Below are positions 32,230 through 35,001 of a DNA stretch of 35,001 bases, one piece after another. The notes under the pieces were generated by a model. That model made no database searches, was not told where the DNA came from, and saw only the letters and a program-made list of their open reading frames with translations. The stretch is from an uncultured Clostridia bacterium (lineage in GTDB: Bacteria; Bacillota; Clostridia; TANB77; CAG-508). The stretch lies in NCBI GenBank assembly GCA_947628215.1, contig CANQYZ010000017.1:1-35001 (forward strand), read 5' to 3'. How positions within the stretch are numbered: position 1 is the stretch's first letter; the number at the start of each line of letters is the position of its first letter. A program made the position numbers and the translations under genes.

Positions 32230-34875
32230 ATGAACAAAGAATTTTTAATATCAACGATTATTCCAGTATACAATGCTGAAAAATATTTAAAACAAACAGT
32301 AGAAAGTATAATAAATCAATCAATAGGATTTGAAAAAAATATTCAATTAATATTTGTAAATGATGGAAGTATTGATAATTCAGAAAAAATTTGCAAAGAA
32401 TATAAGGAAAAATATCCTGACAATGTAGTTTATATTAGCCAAAAAAATAAAGGGGTAAGTGCTGCAAGAAATGAAGGACTTAAAGTAGCAAATGGTCAAT
32501 ATATTAATTTTATTGATAGTGATGATTATCTTGATTTAAATTGCTATAAAAAAGCTTATAACATGCTAGAGAAGAATGATGATATAGATCTAGTAGTTTT
32601 TAGACTAAAATTTTTTGAATACAAAACATCATTTCATTATTTAGATTATAAATTTACATCTGATAGAATTATTGATATTATGCAAGAACCAGAAGGAATT
32701 GTTTTGCATATAACTACAGCTTTAATAAGAAAAGATGTATTTAAGTCAATAAGATTTGATGAGACATTAAAAATAAGTGAAGATACAAAAGTTTTATATC
32801 AAATAATACTACAAAAAGAAAAATACGGGGTAATTAAATCTTGTATATACCATTACAGAAGAAGAAAAGAGCAATCATCTGCTATACAAAATTCAAAAAC
32901 AAGTAGGGATTGGTATATAAATACCATTAAAAACTGCCATGATTATTTAATTGACTTATCAATAAAAAAATATGGAAAAGTAATTCAATATGTGCAATAT
33001 TTTATTATGTATGATTTACAATGGAGAATAAGAACTGATATTGTAGCAGATTTATCTGAAGAAGAAAAAAATGATTATGTAAATACAATTAGAAAATATT
33101 TAAAACTAATTGATGATGAGGTTATACTTGCACAAATAAAAATGAATGATAATTATAAAATGATAGCACTAAATGTAAAGTATGAAGATGATATAAAAAA
33201 GTACATAACTCAAAAAGAAGATGGAATTTATTTTAAAGATATTCTATTTATCCCATATGATAATATTAGAAATGATGTTGAGCTATCTCACATTGAAAAG
33301 AATAAGCTTATAATTGAGGGAAATCTAGTAACTTATAATCTTCCAATATATTATCTAGTAAATGGTGAGCAATATACTAAAATAGAAACATTTAGTAGGG
33401 GAAATATAAAAAGTATTTTTAAGAATAAATATAATTTACAAAAAAGTGGATATTATTTAGAAATACCACTTGATGGTGTAAAAAGTATAAATCTAGTTAT
33501 AAAGATTGGCAATAAATATCATGATTTGAATAGTAAATATATTCATTTTTCAAAAATAAAGTATAGACAAGGTTATTATTATGATAATCATTACTTATTA
33601 ACAAGAAAGAATATGACTATAAAAGTAAAACGCAATCCATTAATAACAACTGTTATTTATCGAGAAATAAGATTCTTAGCGTATCTTATTATAAAAAAGA
33701 GATTATATAAACAAGCATTTCAAAGAATTATATATTGGATAACAAAACCTTTCATGTCAAAGAATATATGGCTTTTTGCAGATAGAGAATTTATGGCAAG
33801 AGATAGTGGTGAGCTTATGTTTAAGTATACAAATAGTCAGAAGACAGACAAAAAGAGAAATACTTATTTTGTTATAGATAAACATTATGAAGATTATGAA
33901 AGAATGAAACAGTACGGAAATGTAATTAGCTATCATACAATGAAATATAGGCTATTTTTTCTAAATGCAAAATATATTATTTCTTCTCATGCAGATGGAT
34001 ACGTAAATAACGCATTTGGAAAATCAAGAAAATATTATGCCGATTTATTTAGATTTGATTATATTTATTTAACGCATGGAATTTTATTACATGATTCATC
34101 ATCATGGCTTAATAGAATTAATAAGAATATTTCATTAAATGTAGTAACAAGCCCTTTAGAATATAATAGTATTTTGGATGGAAATTATTATTTTAAACCA
34201 GAGCAATTAATAAAAACGGGACTTCCAAGACATGATAATTTGATAAAAAAAGATATAGAAGAAGAAAATAAAATTTTGATAATGGCGAGCTGGAGATCTT
34301 CTTTGGTTGGACCAGAAATTCCTGGAACACAAAGAAGAGCATACAATCCAAAATTTAAAAAAAGCGAATATTATAATTTTTATAATGATTTATTTAATAA
34401 TAAAAGACTTTTGGAAACTTTGAAAAAGTATAATTATAAAATAAAATTTTGTATACACCCAAGTTTTAGAGGACAATATAAAGATTTTAAAGGAAATGAG
34501 TTTATTGAAATTGCAATTGATGTAGATTCTCAATACGAAACAAAATCTTCTAAAATGTTAATTACAGATTATTCTTCTGCTGCATGTGATTTCGCTTATT
34601 TAAGGAAACCAGTAGTATATGCAAATTTTGATTTAGATCATATTTATCAAATACATTATTATAATAAAGGATACTTTGATTACGATGTAAATGGATTTGG
34701 ACCAAATTGCAAAACTTTGGATGAAACTATTGATGAAATAATAAAATGTATAGAAAATAATTTTGTTATGGAAGATAAATATAAAAAGAGATGTGAAGAC
34801 TTTTTCTTTTATCACGATGATAATAATTGCAAAAGAGTATATGATGCAATTATTAATTATGATAAAAATAAATAA
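32230..34875 (+). CDS. Bifunctional GT2 glycosyltransferase / TagF-like polyol-phosphate transferase, second copy
   Basis: 881 residues, same architecture as the gene upstream. The GT-A domain (about 1-230) has TIIPVYNAEKYLKQTVESI, NDGSIDNSEKIC and NFIDSDDYLDL. The middle region is of beta type. The C-terminal TagF-like domain (about 510-880) has WLFADREFMARDSGEL, YLTHGILLHDSS (about 616-627), MASWRSSLVGP and ITDYSSAACDFAY. The two paralogues have diverged strongly in the GT domain, so they probably add different sugars. The leader with terminator just upstream suggests separate control of this copy. The polymer structure is unknown. Confidence 0.83.
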   Translation: MNKEFLISTIIPVYNAEKYLKQTVESIINQSIGFEKNIQLIFVNDGSIDNSEKICKEYKEKYPDNVVYISQKNKGVSAARNEGLKVANGQYINFIDSDDYLDLNCYKKAYNMLEKNDDIDLVVFRLKFFEYKTSFHYLDYKFTSDRIIDIMQEPEGIVLHITTALIRKDVFKSIRFDETLKISEDTKVLYQIILQKEKYGVIKSCIYHYRRRKEQSSAIQNSKTSRDWYINTIKNCHDYLIDLSIKKYGKVIQYVQYFIMYDLQWRIRTDIVADLSEEEKNDYVNTIRKYLKLIDDEVILAQIKMNDNYKMIALNVKYEDDIKKYITQKEDGIYFKDILFIPYDNIRNDVELSHIEKNKLIIEGNLVTYNLPIYYLVNGEQYTKIETFSRGNIKSIFKNKYNLQKSGYYLEIPLDGVKSINLVIKIGNKYHDLNSKYIHFSKIKYRQGYYYDNHYLLTRKNMTIKVKRNPLITTVIYREIRFLAYLIIKKRLYKQAFQRIIYWITKPFMSKNIWLFADREFMARDSGELMFKYTNSQKTDKKRNTYFVIDKHYEDYERMKQYGNVISYHTMKYRLFFLNAKYIISSHADGYVNNAFGKSRKYYADLFRFDYIYLTHGILLHDSSSWLNRINKNISLNVVTSPLEYNSILDGNYYFKPEQLIKTGLPRHDNLIKKDIEEENKILIMASWRSSLVGPEIPGTQRRAYNPKFKKSEYYNFYNDLFNNKRLLETLKKYNYKIKFCIHPSFRGQYKDFKGNEFIEIAIDVDSQYETKSSKMLITDYSSAACDFAYLRKPVVYANFDLDHIYQIHYYNKGYFDYDVNGFGPNCKTLDETIDEIIKCIENNFVMEDKYKKRCEDFFFYHDDNNCKRVYDAIINYDKNK

Positions 34876-34895
34876 AAGAATTGGTAAAAATATAG

Positions 34896-34929
34896 AAATA
34901 ACCGTACATAGAAATGTACGGTTATTCAG
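34896..34929 (+). terminator. Strong hairpin after the last gene
   Basis: AATAACCGTACAT pairs with ATGTACGGTTATT around AGAA. It lacks a long T-run of its own, so it may protect the 3' end or act with the next hairpin. Confidence 0.65.
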
Positions 34930-34939
34930 ATTATTGACA

Positions 34940-34969
34940 AACCCCAGATATTTTTTCTGGGGTTTTCTG
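34940..34969 (+). terminator. Intrinsic terminator
   Basis: AACCCCAGA pairs with TCTGGGGTT around a T-rich loop, with a TTTT end. It closes the polysaccharide operon. Confidence 0.8.
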
Positions 34970-35001
34970 ATATTTTTAGTAAAATTGTAATTTTAAAATT
35001 T

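Noticed and set aside
34763..34990. 75-codon plus-strand ORF at the window end
   Set aside because: It overlaps the end of the fusion gene in another frame and runs through two hairpins; no ribosome binding site.

Overview
The window is about 35 kb of very AT-rich DNA from a low-GC Firmicute, most likely an uncultured gut-type Clostridium relative. The pointers are heavy AGA/ATA/AAA codon use, a DUF1836 regulator, a YtaF-type membrane protein, a tandem ThyX, NrdD-family sequence, a sortase, and a wall teichoic acid locus of Gram-positive type. Genus and species cannot be read from the sequence.

Layout. 1-4155: two identical tRNA-Asn genes in inverted orientation flank a decayed ComEC-like remnant, a candidate small RNA, the CCA-adding enzyme and a large membrane protein whose frame is broken twice. 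4327-8285: a tandem-domain ThyX, two small membrane or secreted proteins, a YtaF-like protein and a DUF1836 regulator. 8342-14852: an acyl-CoA synthetase, an NrdD paralogue that lacks its catalytic residues, a peptidoglycan glycosyltransferase whose frame is broken once, two unknown membrane proteins and a nucleotidyltransferase. 14941-15537: a KilA-N remnant beside tRNA-Thr(CGT). 15696-19109: a sortase, a coiled-coil protein and an SH3/GH25 lysozyme. 19186-34970: cell-surface polysaccharide and teichoic acid genes. These are a GT2 and a multispanning membrane protein, a polysaccharide pyruvyl transferase, TarI, TarJ, a double-domain TagF-like protein whose frame is broken once, another TagF-like protein, and two giant GT2-TagF fusions.

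Main finding. Four genuine-looking frame breaks occur in three otherwise intact genes (3370, 3680, minus-strand 12724, 26729). Every one lies exactly at an in-frame CGG followed by A, and every one is repaired by a +1 shift that reads C-GGA, placing Gly at that position. By eye, in about 10,200 codons, CGG occurs in frame nowhere else, although it occurs some 34 times out of frame on coding strands. A fifth, weaker case lies in the KilA-N remnant (minus-strand 15332). This suggests that CGG is an unassigned or starved codon in this organism and that CGGA acts as a sense +1 frameshift (quadruplet-like) signal.

Second finding. Three polysaccharide genes (19472, 22614, 32230) are each preceded by the same kind of leader: a tiny ORF beginning with several ordinary codons, then TGTA followed by a dinucleotide run ((GA)n giving Glu-Arg repeats, or (CA)n giving His-Thr repeats), then a hairpin and an intrinsic terminator so close to the gene that no promoter fits between. 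These look like attenuators that could also be phase-variable. Third, the NrdD-family protein has lost both active-site cysteine regions and the glycyl-radical domain while the rest of the fold is well conserved.
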